In this document: positions 8,787 through 17,837 of the stretch, piece by piece
Position numbering within the stretch: the first letter of the stretch is position 1
How the letters are laid out: each line of letters opens with the position of its first letter
From: CAYVTV01 sp964526475
GTDB taxonomy: Bacteria > Bacteroidota > Bacteroidia > Bacteroidales > GCA-2748055
NCBI GenBank assembly: GCA_964526475.1
Contig: CAZGKF010000037.1
Coordinates: forward strand, 1-37,651
Direction of reading: 5' to 3'
Length of the DNA: 37,651 nt
Notes under the pieces: generated by a model
Told to the model about the DNA's origin: nothing
The model's input: only the letters and a program-made list of their open reading frames with translations
Database searches by the model: none
Program-made: the position numbers and the translations under genes

Positions 8787-11414
8787 TTATCCGCATTTTG
8801 CATGTCCGCATGAAGAACATTTGAGGCAGCCTTCTTCGTAAATCAGACTATCGGAATTACACAATTCACATTTAGCACCGGTTTTTACATTAGTGCCATT
8901 GGGTATGTATTTTCTCAAAGCTCTTTCCACGCCTGCCGTCCATGTATTAATAGCATCATTATCAAGTCGGAGGGAACTTACCAGATCGACAACATCTTCT
9001 ATGGGCATTCCAAATCTCAGGACTCCGGAGATAAGTTTAGCATAGTTCCAGTATTCCTTATTGAACTGGTGTGACAAACCACCAAGGACATTTTTGTATC
9101 CAAATTTATCGGTGTATTGAAAGTCATATCTGGTAACTCCATCTTCATCTTTATTTTTAATAATAACACCTTTTGTTATGGATTTAGGTATGGGGAACAT
9201 TTCATCATCCTGTCGCCCGGTAAATATTTCATAAGGCCGATCATCCTTCAGTCCGATGAAGGCGATCCATTTCTCGTTATTATGGGTAAACCGGATAATT
9301 TCAGCTTCCAGGATTTTTGGTCTGACAAGTTTTGGCCGGTCGTAGTATTCAGGTGTTTTTTTCTTTTTTTCGTCGCTTGCAAGGAGTACTCCGGAGCGGG
9401 ATCCTTCACGGTACACAGTGACTCCTTTACAGCCGCTTTTCCAGGCAGTAACATAAAGCTCCCCTACAAGATCTTCCTTCACATCTGATGGGAGGTTGAT
9501 GGTAACGCTTATGGAATGATCCACCCATTTCTGAATTCCTCCCTGCATCCGGACCTTTGCCATCCAGTCAACATCGGCTGAAGTAGCTTTGTAATAGGGG
9601 GATTTTTCAACGAGTTTCCGGATCTCTTCATCATCATAATTAATTACTTCATTTATTTTATAGCCGTTAACTTCAAGCCAGGTAATGAATTTATGGTGAA
9701 AGACATTAAATTCTTCCCAACTGTCATTTACATCATCCACGAAAGTGATATTTACATCTTTATCGTTTGGGTTAACTTTTCTTCTCCTCTTGTATACCGG
9801 AAGGAATACTGGTTCTATCCCTGATGTGGTTTGTGTCATAAGGCTGGTTGTGCCAGTCGGGGCAATAGTAAGCAGGGAGATATTCCTTCTACCATATTTA
9901 ATCATATCCTGGTAAAGTTCTTCATCTTCATTTCTTAGTCTGTTTATAAAAAGATTATCCTTTTCAAGTTCGGGATCAAAAATGGTAAATGCTCCTCTTT
10001 CTTTTGCCATAATGGTGGAGGAACGGTAAGCTTCCAGAGCAAGGGTTTTATGTATTTCTATGGAGAAATCAATAGCATTGTCACTTCCATAACGAAGCCC
10101 CAGGGCAGCGAGCATATCCCCTTCAGCAGTTATTCCAACCCCTGTTCTTCTTCCTTCTGTTGCTTTTACTTTGATTTTTTCCCAGAGTCGTTTTTCAACA
10201 CCTTTAATATCTTCGTCTTCCGGATCTTTGTTTATTTTGTCGAGTATTGAGTCAATTTTCTCAATTTCAAGATCTATTATATTATCCATGATACGTTGAG
10301 CCATGCCTACATGCTTTCTGAAAAGGTCAAAATTGAATTTTGCATCTTTTGTGAACGGGTTTTCGACATAGCCGTAAAGATTAATTGCAAGTAGTCTGCA
10401 GCTATCGTAAGGACAAAGAGGTATCTCTCCGCAGGGGTTGGTAGAGACAGTTTTGTAACCGAGCTCGCTGTAGGAATCGGCAACCGATTCACGAATAATG
10501 GTATCCCAGAAGAGTATTCCTGGTTCAGCCGATCTCCATGCATTATTTACTATTTTTCTCCATAGTTTGGATGCATCTGTTTCTGTCTTATAAACAGGGT
10601 TAGGTGAATCGATCGGATATTGCTGGGTGTAGGATTTGTTTTCAATAACCGCGTTCATAAATTCATCGTTAATACGAACCGAGACATTCGCACCGGTTAC
10701 CTTACCGTTTTCCAGTTTGGCGTCGATAAATTTTTCAGCATCAGGATGTTTGATTGAAATACTAAGCATCAGGGCTCCTCTGCGTCCGTCCTGAGCTACT
10801 TCACGTGTGGAATTTGAGTATCTTTCCATAAATGGAACAACTCCGGTTGAAGTAAGAGCCGAGTTTAATACGGGACTTCCTTTTGGACGGATATGAGAGA
10901 GATCATGACCGACTCCGCCCCGGCGCTTCATAAGCTGGACCTGCTCCTGGTCAATTTTCATAATTCCTCCATAAGAGTCGGAAGGACCATCATTACCAAT
11001 AACAAAGCAATTTGAAAGGGAGGCGATCTGATAATTATTTCCAATACCTGTCATGGGAGAACCCTGGGGCACAATATATTTAAAATCTTTTAAAAGTTCG
11101 TATATTTCTTCCCTGGAAAGCGGGTTAGGGTATTTTCTTTCAATACGGGCTATTTCAGCAGCAATACGCCAATGCATATCATCGGGAGATTTTTCATAGA
11201 GTTTGCCATATGAATCCTTTAAAGCATACTTATTAACCCAAACTTTAGCGGCCAGTTCATCACCTTTAAAATAGCTTAAGGCTTCCTCAAAAGCTTCTTC
11301 ATAGGAATATATTCCATGCTCCGTGTTTTTTTCTAGTTTTCTTTTCACTATTAGTTCTTCTGCTTTGTCTTCAAATGAAACTTCTGTTTTTTTTGTAACG
11401 GCCATTTCCTCCAT
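8787..11414 (-). CDS. nrdJ: Adenosylcobalamin-dependent (class II) ribonucleotide reductase
   Basis: This enzyme reduces ribonucleotides to deoxyribonucleotides in the cytoplasm with a B12-derived radical, independent of oxygen. Of its 875 residues, Cys136 (SNC) and Cys339 fit the redox pair, and the radical Cys328 sits in STNPCGEIPL with Asn326 and Glu330. The 11-residue spacing Cys328-Cys339 is that of Thermotoga-type NrdJ. The phosphate-binding APTGTTSLM lies near 530. The last 30 residues form a cysteine-rich zinc-ribbon tail (CELC, CLKCSSCGHAKC) thought to deliver reducing equivalents. The start is either the ATG at 11414 or the one at 11405; GGAGG sits between them but too close to the second for a normal Shine-Dalgarno. 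No other reductase is in the window. Two promoter-like boxes lie about 80-105 bases upstream. Confidence 0.95.
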   Translation of the reverse strand: MEEMAVTKKTEVSFEDKAEELIVKRKLEKNTEHGIYSYEEAFEEALSYFKGDELAAKVWVNKYALKDSYGKLYEKSPDDMHWRIAAEIARIERKYPNPLSREEIYELLKDFKYIVPQGSPMTGIGNNYQIASLSNCFVIGNDGPSDSYGGIMKIDQEQVQLMKRRGGVGHDLSHIRPKGSPVLNSALTSTGVVPFMERYSNSTREVAQDGRRGALMLSISIKHPDAEKFIDAKLENGKVTGANVSVRINDEFMNAVIENKSYTQQYPIDSPNPVYKTETDASKLWRKIVNNAWRSAEPGILFWDTIIRESVADSYSELGYKTVSTNPCGEIPLCPYDSCRLLAINLYGYVENPFTKDAKFNFDLFRKHVGMAQRIMDNIIDLEIEKIDSILDKINKDPEDEDIKGVEKRLWEKIKVKATEGRRTGVGITAEGDMLAALGLRYGSDNAIDFSIEIHKTLALEAYRSSTIMAKERGAFTIFDPELEKDNLFINRLRNEDEELYQDMIKYGRRNISLLTIAPTGTTSLMTQTTSGIEPVFLPVYKRRRKVNPNDKDVNITFVDDVNDSWEEFNVFHHKFITWLEVNGYKINEVINYDDEEIRKLVEKSPYYKATSADVDWMAKVRMQGGIQKWVDHSISVTINLPSDVKEDLVGELYVTAWKSGCKGVTVYREGSRSGVLLASDEKKKKTPEYYDRPKLVRPKILEAEIIRFTHNNEKWIAFIGLKDDRPYEIFTGRQDDEMFPIPKSITKGVIIKNKDEDGVTRYDFQYTDKFGYKNVLGGLSHQFNKEYWNYAKLISGVLRFGMPIEDVVDLVSSLRLDNDAINTWTAGVERALRKYIPNGTNVKTGAKCELCNSDSLIYEEGCLKCSSCGHAKCG

Positions 11415-11871
11415 AATCTTGATTATAATTTTCGGGTTAGTTTTCAGAGAATTAGATAATTTTTTAAACCATTAACATGGTATTGCAATTTAACAAACAT
11501 AGCATTCTTAATCAAAGATAAACACCCTTATATTTATTAACATTCCGGATTACTTTTCAACTTGTCTCCGCATGAATCTATATATCAATAAGTTAATATT
11601 AACAAATGAAATTTTACCAATCAATAAAAAAGATATAAATATCTTATATTCCTAAGATATTAACTAATTATTTGTTGATTTTATTGGATAAAAAGGAATG
11701 TTTTTTCGCGAATTAAAATACAATAAATAATATGGTGTTATTTAAAAAAGCAGCAGGATTTTATTAACAAGATTTTAAGAAAAAAGGATTTGAGGAGAGA
11801 TAAATTTGAAGCGGGTTAAAATATAAGGTGAAAATTAAAAGGGGAGAAAAAAATATGCCGGAGTAATTTTC
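11415..11871. other. 457-base AT-rich region upstream of nrdJ
   Basis: This region lies between waaA (3' end) and nrdJ (5' end), both on minus. It contains two TAnnTTTG boxes (listed separately), a perfect 12-bp palindrome GTTAATATTAAC (11592-11603), and an inverted repeat with 9-bp arms and a 6-base loop (11638-11646 with 11653-11661). No cobalamin riboswitch B12-box and no clear NrdR-box pair was found by eye. No coding frame was recognised. Confidence 0.55.
11494..11520 (-). promoter_or_regulatory. Two promoter-like boxes upstream of nrdJ
   Basis: On the minus strand TATCTTTG (11520-11513) and TATGTTTG (11501-11494) both match TAnnTTTG exactly, 11 bases apart. Either could be the -7 element. 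They are too close together for one to be a standard -33 element of the other, so overlapping alternative promoters are possible. The leader to the ATG at 11414 would be about 70-95 bases. Confidence 0.4.
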
Positions 11872-13110
11872 TTATGATAGATTTCTAAATGTGTGGTCGA
11901 CAATTTGCCGGGTGGCTCCAAGTTTTGATTTTATATATGTCCTGGCAGATTCTGAATACTTCTGCAGTAATTCATCTGATGATAATAGCTGGTCGAAAGT
12001 TGATTTTAATTCTGCAAATCCGGATATGGAAAATGCGGCTTTCTTTTCTACAAGTTCCACGGCTTCAAGAAATTTACTATAGTTTGGACCAAAAACAACA
12101 GGCAGTCCATAGGTAGCTGCTTCGAGAATATTATGAATACCTTTTCCAAATCCTCCGCCGATATATGCTATATCACCATAGCGGTATATAGCACTAAGGT
12201 GACCAATGGTGTCAATTATCAGCACTTTTGCATTCGGGTATGCGAATTTCTCATTATCAGTATAACGTACAACCGGGTGGTCAATGAGTTCAATAATGTT
12301 AATAAGTCTTTTTTCATTGATTTCATGAGGTGCGAGGATGAATTTAATATTATCCGGAGAGCTGTTAATATATTCAACCAGTAATTGTTCATCTTTATCC
12401 CATGTGCTTCCGGCTACAACCACTTTTGCATCTCCTTTGAATTCATTAATATACGGGTAATCTGCAGCTCTTTCGGAAATCTGAAAGACCCTGTCGAATC
12501 GCGTGTCACCGGTTATTGTAACATTTTCAACCCCGATCAGTTTCAGGTATTTCCTTGAACCTTCATCCTGCAAGAAAATATGTGAGAAAAAGTTCAGCAC
12601 TTTTCTGTACCAGAGACCGTACCATTTAAAGAAAACCTGATCACGTCTGAATTTTGCAGAAACAAGGTAAACAGGAATTTTTTTCTTTGAAGCGGTTCTT
12701 AGAAAATAATACCAGAATTCATATTTGATAAAAAAGGCAAGCTGAGGTTTCACGAGATTCATAAATCGCCATGCATTAAATCTTGTATCCAGCGGAAGAT
12801 AAGTAATACAATCGGCACCTTCATAATTTTTTCTAAGTTCATAGCCTGAAGGTGAAAAAAAAGTGAGTAAGATTTTAAACTCAGGGTATCTTTTTTTTAT
12901 TTCCTCCATGACAGGGCGTCCCTGCTCAAATTCTCCAAGTGAGGAACAGTGAATCCAGGCTATTTTTTCATCATTGTGAATAGTGTTCTTAATTTTCCTC
13001 CAGATACCTCTTCTCCCTCTTAACCATCTGCCCGCTTTAATATTGAAAGGAGATGCCAGTAATATCAGGAAGAAATAAAAATATATACCAGTCTTATAAA
13101 GAAATCGCAT
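11872..13110 (-). CDS. waaA: 3-deoxy-D-manno-octulosonic acid (Kdo) transferase
   Basis: WaaA transfers Kdo from CMP-Kdo to lipid A precursor on the inner face of the cytoplasmic membrane, the step that joins lipid A to the core. The 412-residue protein has an N-terminal membrane anchor (about 5-22). The GT30 signature is WIHCSSLGEFEQGRPV, with the predicted catalytic base Glu60. VYLVSAKF and TGDTRFDRV mark the middle, and the GT-B C-terminal half carries AYIGGGFGKGIHNILEAATYGLPVVFGP, the nucleotide-sugar site. It is last in the porW-to-waaA run, 73 bases after plsC, and may share its transcript. Confidence 0.95.
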   Translation of the reverse strand: MRFLYKTGIYFYFFLILLASPFNIKAGRWLRGRRGIWRKIKNTIHNDEKIAWIHCSSLGEFEQGRPVMEEIKKRYPEFKILLTFFSPSGYELRKNYEGADCITYLPLDTRFNAWRFMNLVKPQLAFFIKYEFWYYFLRTASKKKIPVYLVSAKFRRDQVFFKWYGLWYRKVLNFFSHIFLQDEGSRKYLKLIGVENVTITGDTRFDRVFQISERAADYPYINEFKGDAKVVVAGSTWDKDEQLLVEYINSSPDNIKFILAPHEINEKRLINIIELIDHPVVRYTDNEKFAYPNAKVLIIDTIGHLSAIYRYGDIAYIGGGFGKGIHNILEAATYGLPVVFGPNYSKFLEAVELVEKKAAFSISGFAELKSTFDQLLSSDELLQKYSESARTYIKSKLGATRQIVDHTFRNLS

Positions 13111-13183
13111 CTAAGAAATTTTTGACGTAAAAGTAAACGTATTGTTTGAATTAACCAGAAAAGTGCTTCAAAACACAATTTTA

Positions 13184-13888
13184 TTAACTAACTGACAGGT
13201 ATCTGCGTATTTTTTCAATGAAGAAAAGGAATTTCTGCTTTTTATAATCCCCGGCCAGCATAACAGGAAAGATTTCTATTTCAACTGTTCCGGGAGTTAT
13301 TCTTTTTTTTTCTTCCCACAATTTAAATGTACCTTTTATTTTTACAGGTATAACATTTGTACCACTTTCATAAATCATTTTTAAGCCTCCTGTTTTAAGG
13401 GGGAGTAGATTTTTCGTCCTGCTTCTGGTACCTTCCGGGAAAAGTATAAGCGGGTTTTTATTTTTCTCCCTTAAGCGCTGTAATATTTTTTTTCTGGATC
13501 CTTTAGAATCAGACCGGTCAATAAATAAGCAATCCATTGCTTTCATCCAGATATTTAAAAGAAAGATGTTTTTCAGTTCAATTTTAGAAATAAATGAAGG
13601 GGTTACAGGCATGGTGCTAAGGATAAGAAGTACATCAAAATATCCCTGATGGTTTGCTACAATAACATAATCCGGAGGAAAAGGGAATTCGCCATGACAA
13701 TTTTTTTTTACTTTAACTCCTGAGATAAACAAAACTGACTTTGCCCAACCTGAAGAAATGGTGTGGAGATATCTTCTAATAAGATATGTATTGCCGGGAA
13801 AAGAAATAATTATCAAGGGGATAATAAATAGAATACTTAAGATAAGGCTTAACCAAAGTACACTGAAAAAAGCTAAAGTACGGATCAT
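13184..13888 (-). CDS. plsC: 1-acyl-sn-glycerol-3-phosphate acyltransferase (PlsC family)
   Basis: It acylates lysophosphatidic acid to phosphatidic acid in phospholipid synthesis at the inner membrane. The 234-residue protein has one long N-terminal hydrophobic segment (about 5-30), the HX4D catalytic motif NHQGYFD (His80, Asp85), and the acceptor-binding FPEGTRSR motif near 143-150. The ending FFIEKIRRYLSVS is basic and amphipathic. It starts 10 bases after the unknown lipoprotein gene, so co-transcription is very likely. Family members can also acylate other lysolipids, so the substrate is assigned by family only. Confidence 0.9.
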   Translation of the reverse strand: MIRTLAFFSVLWLSLILSILFIIPLIIISFPGNTYLIRRYLHTISSGWAKSVLFISGVKVKKNCHGEFPFPPDYVIVANHQGYFDVLLILSTMPVTPSFISKIELKNIFLLNIWMKAMDCLFIDRSDSKGSRKKILQRLREKNKNPLILFPEGTRSRTKNLLPLKTGGLKMIYESGTNVIPVKIKGTFKLWEEKKRITPGTVEIEIFPVMLAGDYKKQKFLFFIEKIRRYLSVS

Positions 13889-13898
13889 TTATGCTTGT

Positions 13899-14453
13899 TT
13901 ATTCAGGAAAGACAGGTGTGCCATCCCGCTGGATCACATATTTAAGGTCTGTTTCAAAATAATTTTTTCCTCCGCTTGTATTTTGAACAGGACGGGTTTC
14001 TTTAATAAGAAATTTTACCCAGTTATTGTTTGTAGTTCTCATTGTAAATACCTGATTCGGTTTTATGGTGTCAGTTAGTGAAATGAAAGATGGAGCTGAA
14101 GCGTCAAAATATGAGATAAAAAAAATCTCTGCAGAAAAAAGGCTGGGGAAAGTGCCATTCAGGTAAAACCCATTGGGATTATTATTTGTTACTGATAGAA
14201 ACATTCCGGTTGTTTCTCCAGTCAGATTAAGGTTATCAACCGGCACAATATCAGCCTTTTCGTTCAGATTCAGTATTTTAATAAACTCATCCTTTTCAAA
14301 TGAGTAGCCGTAGGTGTAATAAACAGTTGTGCCGAATTTCTGAGTACTAATAGTAATATCTCCTGACACAGGAAGGTCGTGAGGAGTCTTCTTACACGAA
14401 ACGGATAGAAATATCAGGATCAAACAGGGAAGGATATATTTCTTCTGTATCAT
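13899..14453 (-). CDS. Lipoprotein of unknown function
   Basis: The frame starts at ATG 14453 (184 residues); a TTG at 14462 is the only earlier start. The signal peptide ends in lipobox SVSC (Cys20), followed by KKTP. The mature part is about 165 residues, rich in beta-strand and aromatic residues (TTVYYTYGYSFEKDEF, FFISYFDASAPSFISLTD, NNWVKFLIKETRPVQNTSGGKNYFETDLKYVI). The spacing of strands suggests one compact beta domain. I do not recognise the family. It sits 15 bases after alanine dehydrogenase and 10 bases before plsC, inside the run that starts with T9SS genes, so an envelope role is plausible but unproven. Confidence 0.75.
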   Translation of the reverse strand: MIQKKYILPCLILIFLSVSCKKTPHDLPVSGDITISTQKFGTTVYYTYGYSFEKDEFIKILNLNEKADIVPVDNLNLTGETTGMFLSVTNNNPNGFYLNGTFPSLFSAEIFFISYFDASAPSFISLTDTIKPNQVFTMRTTNNNWVKFLIKETRPVQNTSGGKNYFETDLKYVIQRDGTPVFPE

Positions 14454-14468
14454 TTTTGCCAATTAATT

Positions 14469-15692
14469 TTAGAATGCTGCCATTAAAAGATCTATATCTT
14501 TTGATGGCAGGTTGAATGCCTGGCCAATATATTCATTAACCAGGATTCCGTTATATAAATATACCCCATGTCTTAAACCCGGATCATCTTTTAATATGGA
14601 CGTTAATCCTCCGGAATCGCCTATATTCAGCAATACAGGAAGGAACACATTACTGATTGCAATGGATGCAGTTCTTGCTACCCGGGAAGGTATATTTGGC
14701 ACGCAATAATGCACAACACCATGTTTGGTAAATACAGGGTCTGTCTGGGTTTTCCACTCGGATGTTTCCACACAACCGCCCTGGTCAATGCTCAGGTCAA
14801 TAATAACAGAACCCTTCTTCATAACTTTTACCATATCTTCAGTAATGTAATATCTCGGACCTTTTTCCAGCAAATGTATGGCTCCTATCAACACATCGGC
14901 AGATTTAAGGGCTTTTTTAATTACTCTCTGATGAAATACTGAAGTATGCAATCTGATTCCAAGATTATTTTGCAAATTTGTCAGTCTGTGAACACTTCTG
15001 TCGAAAACCTTGACAAAAGCTCCAAGTCCCATAGCAGCCCTGGCGGCATATTCAGCAGCTGTACCTGCACCAAGAATAATGACTTCAGTTGGTGTTATAC
15101 CGGTTATTCCCCCAAGCATTACTCCCTTTCCGCCTCTCTGATTACTCAGATACTCAGCAGCAATGAGAACGGCAGTATTTCCTGCAATGGAACTCATCGA
15201 TTTGGTAACGGGATAACAGTTATTCTCATCCTTTATTCGTTCAAAAGCAATAGCAGTAATTTTTTTTTGGATAAGCTGCCCGATAAATTCTTTGCTTTGC
15301 ATGGTAAGGTGAAGAGATGATATTATAGTCTGCTGCGAAATAAGCATATCAATTTCTTCCTGACTGGGAGGAGCAATTTTCAGAATGATGTCGGCTTTAA
15401 ATACATCTGCTTTTTCCTTTATTATCTGCGCTCCTTTTTCACTGTAGTTGATATCAGTATAATTTGCTCCTTTTCCCGCATCGTGTTCGATGTGAATCTC
15501 GTGTCCTTTACCTGACAGGATCTCAACTGCTTCAGGAGTCAATGCAACACGACTTTCCGATGCATGTTCTTCTTTTGGGATACCAATTACCAGACTTTTT
15601 GGTTTCTTAGTTACTTCAAGCATCTCTTCCTTGGGAAGCAGTCCCCCGTTTGGAAATGAAAAACCATGGGAGGGTGAAACAGATTTTGTCAT
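14469..15692 (-). CDS. ald: Alanine dehydrogenase
   Basis: It catalyses reversible NAD-dependent deamination of L-alanine to pyruvate and ammonia. The 407-residue protein has the N-terminal extension usual in Bacteroidota (LLPKEEMLEVTKKPKSL) before the AlaDH/PNT N-terminal domain. Visible motifs are GIPKEEHASESRVALTP (pyruvate-binding Arg), LKIAPPS (Lys), SSLHLTMQ (His), VILGAGTAAEYAARAAMGLG (Rossmann loop), VIIDLSIDQGG (catalytic Asp) and HYCVPNIPSRVARTAS. In the dinucleotide loop the usual third glycine is alanine (GAGTAA); the acidic residue after the second strand (VFD) is kept, which favours NAD. It lies 154 bases after tsaE, a larger gap than elsewhere in the run. Confidence 0.92.
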   Translation of the reverse strand: MTKSVSPSHGFSFPNGGLLPKEEMLEVTKKPKSLVIGIPKEEHASESRVALTPEAVEILSGKGHEIHIEHDAGKGANYTDINYSEKGAQIIKEKADVFKADIILKIAPPSQEEIDMLISQQTIISSLHLTMQSKEFIGQLIQKKITAIAFERIKDENNCYPVTKSMSSIAGNTAVLIAAEYLSNQRGGKGVMLGGITGITPTEVIILGAGTAAEYAARAAMGLGAFVKVFDRSVHRLTNLQNNLGIRLHTSVFHQRVIKKALKSADVLIGAIHLLEKGPRYYITEDMVKVMKKGSVIIDLSIDQGGCVETSEWKTQTDPVFTKHGVVHYCVPNIPSRVARTASIAISNVFLPVLLNIGDSGGLTSILKDDPGLRHGVYLYNGILVNEYIGQAFNLPSKDIDLLMAAF

Positions 15693-15846
15693 CAGCTATA
15701 TATTCTATTGAGATATGCCAGGGAAAAATAAAAATAAAACTCCTGTTTTCCGTAAACCTATTTAATTCTTAATAGGGATTATTATTTTCAGATTCATTAT
15801 GGCCAAAAGTAATACAATTCATGATTCAAGTCAAGCATTAAACTCT

Positions 15847-16266
15847 TTATAAATCAACAAGTAATTTTCTGCTTCCATCTTTATCAATTGTAAGGAACAC
15901 CTTTACAGTTTCTTCAGGTAATATGTCTTCAGCCATTTCAGGCCATTCGATAAAACAAAGCTTATTGCTGTAAAGATAATCTTCATATCCCAGATCAAAT
16001 AACTCGGATACCTTCCTGATTCGATAGAGGTCAAAATGATAAATAATTTTCCCTGATTCTGTGATATATTCATAAATCAGTGCATAACTGGGACTGCTTA
16101 CAATATCTTTAACTCCGGCTACCCTGCATAAAGCTTTAATGAATGTTGTTTTTCCTGCTCCCATTTCACCATAGAAAGCAAAGAGCCTGTGATTTAAAAA
16201 GAGTTTGGAGAATTCTTTTGCTGTTTTGTCTATCAGCTCCGGATGTAATATTGTGAATTGCCTCAT
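15847..16266 (-). CDS. tsaE: tRNA threonylcarbamoyladenosine biosynthesis ATPase TsaE
   Basis: TsaE is the P-loop ATPase that drives turnover of the TsaB-TsaD complex making t6A at position 37 of ANN-decoding tRNAs. The 139-residue protein has Walker A GEMGAGKTTFIKAL (about 34-47), SSPSYALIYEY, HFDLYRI and the signature FIEWPEMAEDILP (about 105-117). Length and motif order are normal for the family. It starts 11 bases after porX, so the two are almost certainly co-transcribed. Confidence 0.95.
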   Translation of the reverse strand: MRQFTILHPELIDKTAKEFSKLFLNHRLFAFYGEMGAGKTTFIKALCRVAGVKDIVSSPSYALIYEYITESGKIIYHFDLYRIRKVSELFDLGYEDYLYSNKLCFIEWPEMAEDILPEETVKVFLTIDKDGSRKLLVDL

Positions 16267-16277
16267 GTTGAAGTATG

Positions 16278-17825
16278 TCAGGCTTTAAGTACTATATATG
16301 GGAGCAACATTTCTTCCATGGAAATTCCTCCATGCTGGAAGGTATTCCGGTAAAGGTTTACGAAATAATTATAATTGTTGGGATAAACCAGGAAGTCGTT
16401 ATTTGTTGCAAAAATATAACTTGAAGAAATATTTGCTTTAGGAAGATGTGCTATTTGAGGGTTTTTTACTTCGAAGATATCCTTTGGATTATAACTTAGA
16501 TTCTTTCCAGTTTTATAGCGCAGGTTTGCAGATGTTTTTTTATCGCCAATCACTTTAACCGGATTTTGCACTCTTATAGTTCCATGATCGGTCATAATAA
16601 TAATTTTTCTGCCTTTTTCGGTAAGTCTTTTAATCATATCTGTAAGCGGAGAATGTTTGAACCATGATAAGGTTATTGATCTGTATGCTCTTTCATTATT
16701 AACTAATTCCTGTATCATTTCCATATCTGTTCTGGAATGGGAAAGCATATCCACAAAATTGTAAATTAATATATTCAGGTCATAAGAAAGAAGTTTATTA
16801 TACGATTCAACAAGTTTTTTCCCTGCATGGATATTAGTTATTTTATTATAGCTGTAATGATAGTCTTTCCCTTTCCTTGCAAGTAATTTATCAAATAGTT
16901 CTTTTTCATTAATGTTTTTTCCGGTGTCTTCTTCATCGAAAATCCATAGATCTGGATACAGTTTCAGGATTTCATCAGGCATAAGACCGGCGAAAATAGC
17001 ATTTCTGGAATATTGGGTTGCTGTCGGGAGGATGCTGCAAAAGACGTCTTCTTCATCCACTTTAAGAAATGAAGAGTTCTCCTGTTCAATTAATTTCCAA
17101 TGATCATACCTTAAATTATCAATTAGTATAACACTTATTTTTTCTCCGTTATCGAGAAGCGGAAATATTTTTGACTGGAAAATTTCCGGTGACAGAAGAG
17201 GTTTATCCATATCATTTCCGGTGAACCATTTGGTATAATTATCTTTAATGAATCGTGAGAATTCGTTGTTGGCTTCTGAGCGCTGATAATAGAGAACATC
17301 ATCAAGAGCACTTTCTGCGCTTACCTCCAACTCCCAATAAGTAAGCTTCTTGTAAATGTTAACCCAATCGTTAAAAGTTTGTGCTGTATTTATTTGCTGA
17401 CTTATCTGATTAAACTGCGTCTGATATTCAGATGTGATTTGCAGATTAATAAGCCTTTGGTTGTCGAGATTTTTTTTTATAGCTAAAATAATCTGATTGG
17501 GATGTACAGGTTTAATAAGGTAATCATCTATTCTGGATCCTATTGCTTCATCCATAGTCTCCTCCGCCTCTGTTTTTGTTATCATTATCACCGGGATGAA
17601 AGGTTTGGAGCTTTTTATTTTTTTAAGTGTTTCCAGACCGCTCAAACCTGGCATATTTTCATCAAGAATGACCAATTCGAAATTCTGTTCTTTGAAAAGC
17701 CTTATTGCATCATCTCCGTTTGTAGCTGTAATTACCTGAAATCCTTTTTCTTTAAGATAAATTACATATGGATTAAGGAGGTCGATTTCATCATCAGCCC
17801 ATAATATTTTTGTTTTGCGATCCAT
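16278..17825 (-). CDS. porX: T9SS response regulator PorX (receiver + PglZ domain)
   Basis: PorX is the cytoplasmic response regulator linked to type IX secretion and to transcription of its genes. The 515-residue protein has a receiver domain (1-120) with acidic pair Asp11/Asp12, phospho-acceptor Asp55 (VILDENMPG), Thr83 and Lys105. A helical linker (about 120-200) leads to a PglZ/alkaline phosphatase-like domain. Its likely zinc ligands are Asp236 (VILIDNLRYD), the TATQYSRNA segment near 268-275, Asp359 and His363 (NFVDMLSHS), Asp413 and His414 (MTDHGT), and a His in QHGGISMEEMLLPY near the end. All look intact, so the phosphodiesterase-type activity reported for PorX should be kept. It lies 12 bases after porW and 11 before tsaE. 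A PorY kinase is not in the window. Confidence 0.96.
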   Translation of the reverse strand: MDRKTKILWADDEIDLLNPYVIYLKEKGFQVITATNGDDAIRLFKEQNFELVILDENMPGLSGLETLKKIKSSKPFIPVIMITKTEAEETMDEAIGSRIDDYLIKPVHPNQIILAIKKNLDNQRLINLQITSEYQTQFNQISQQINTAQTFNDWVNIYKKLTYWELEVSAESALDDVLYYQRSEANNEFSRFIKDNYTKWFTGNDMDKPLLSPEIFQSKIFPLLDNGEKISVILIDNLRYDHWKLIEQENSSFLKVDEEDVFCSILPTATQYSRNAIFAGLMPDEILKLYPDLWIFDEEDTGKNINEKELFDKLLARKGKDYHYSYNKITNIHAGKKLVESYNKLLSYDLNILIYNFVDMLSHSRTDMEMIQELVNNERAYRSITLSWFKHSPLTDMIKRLTEKGRKIIIMTDHGTIRVQNPVKVIGDKKTSANLRYKTGKNLSYNPKDIFEVKNPQIAHLPKANISSSYIFATNNDFLVYPNNYNYFVNLYRNTFQHGGISMEEMLLPYIVLKA

Positions 17826-17837
17826 TGATGGAGAGAA

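Noticed and set aside
11415..11871. Cobalamin riboswitch upstream of nrdJ
   Set aside because: No B12-box (GCCACTG-like) or matching stem pattern could be found by eye on the minus strand; the region is mostly A and T.
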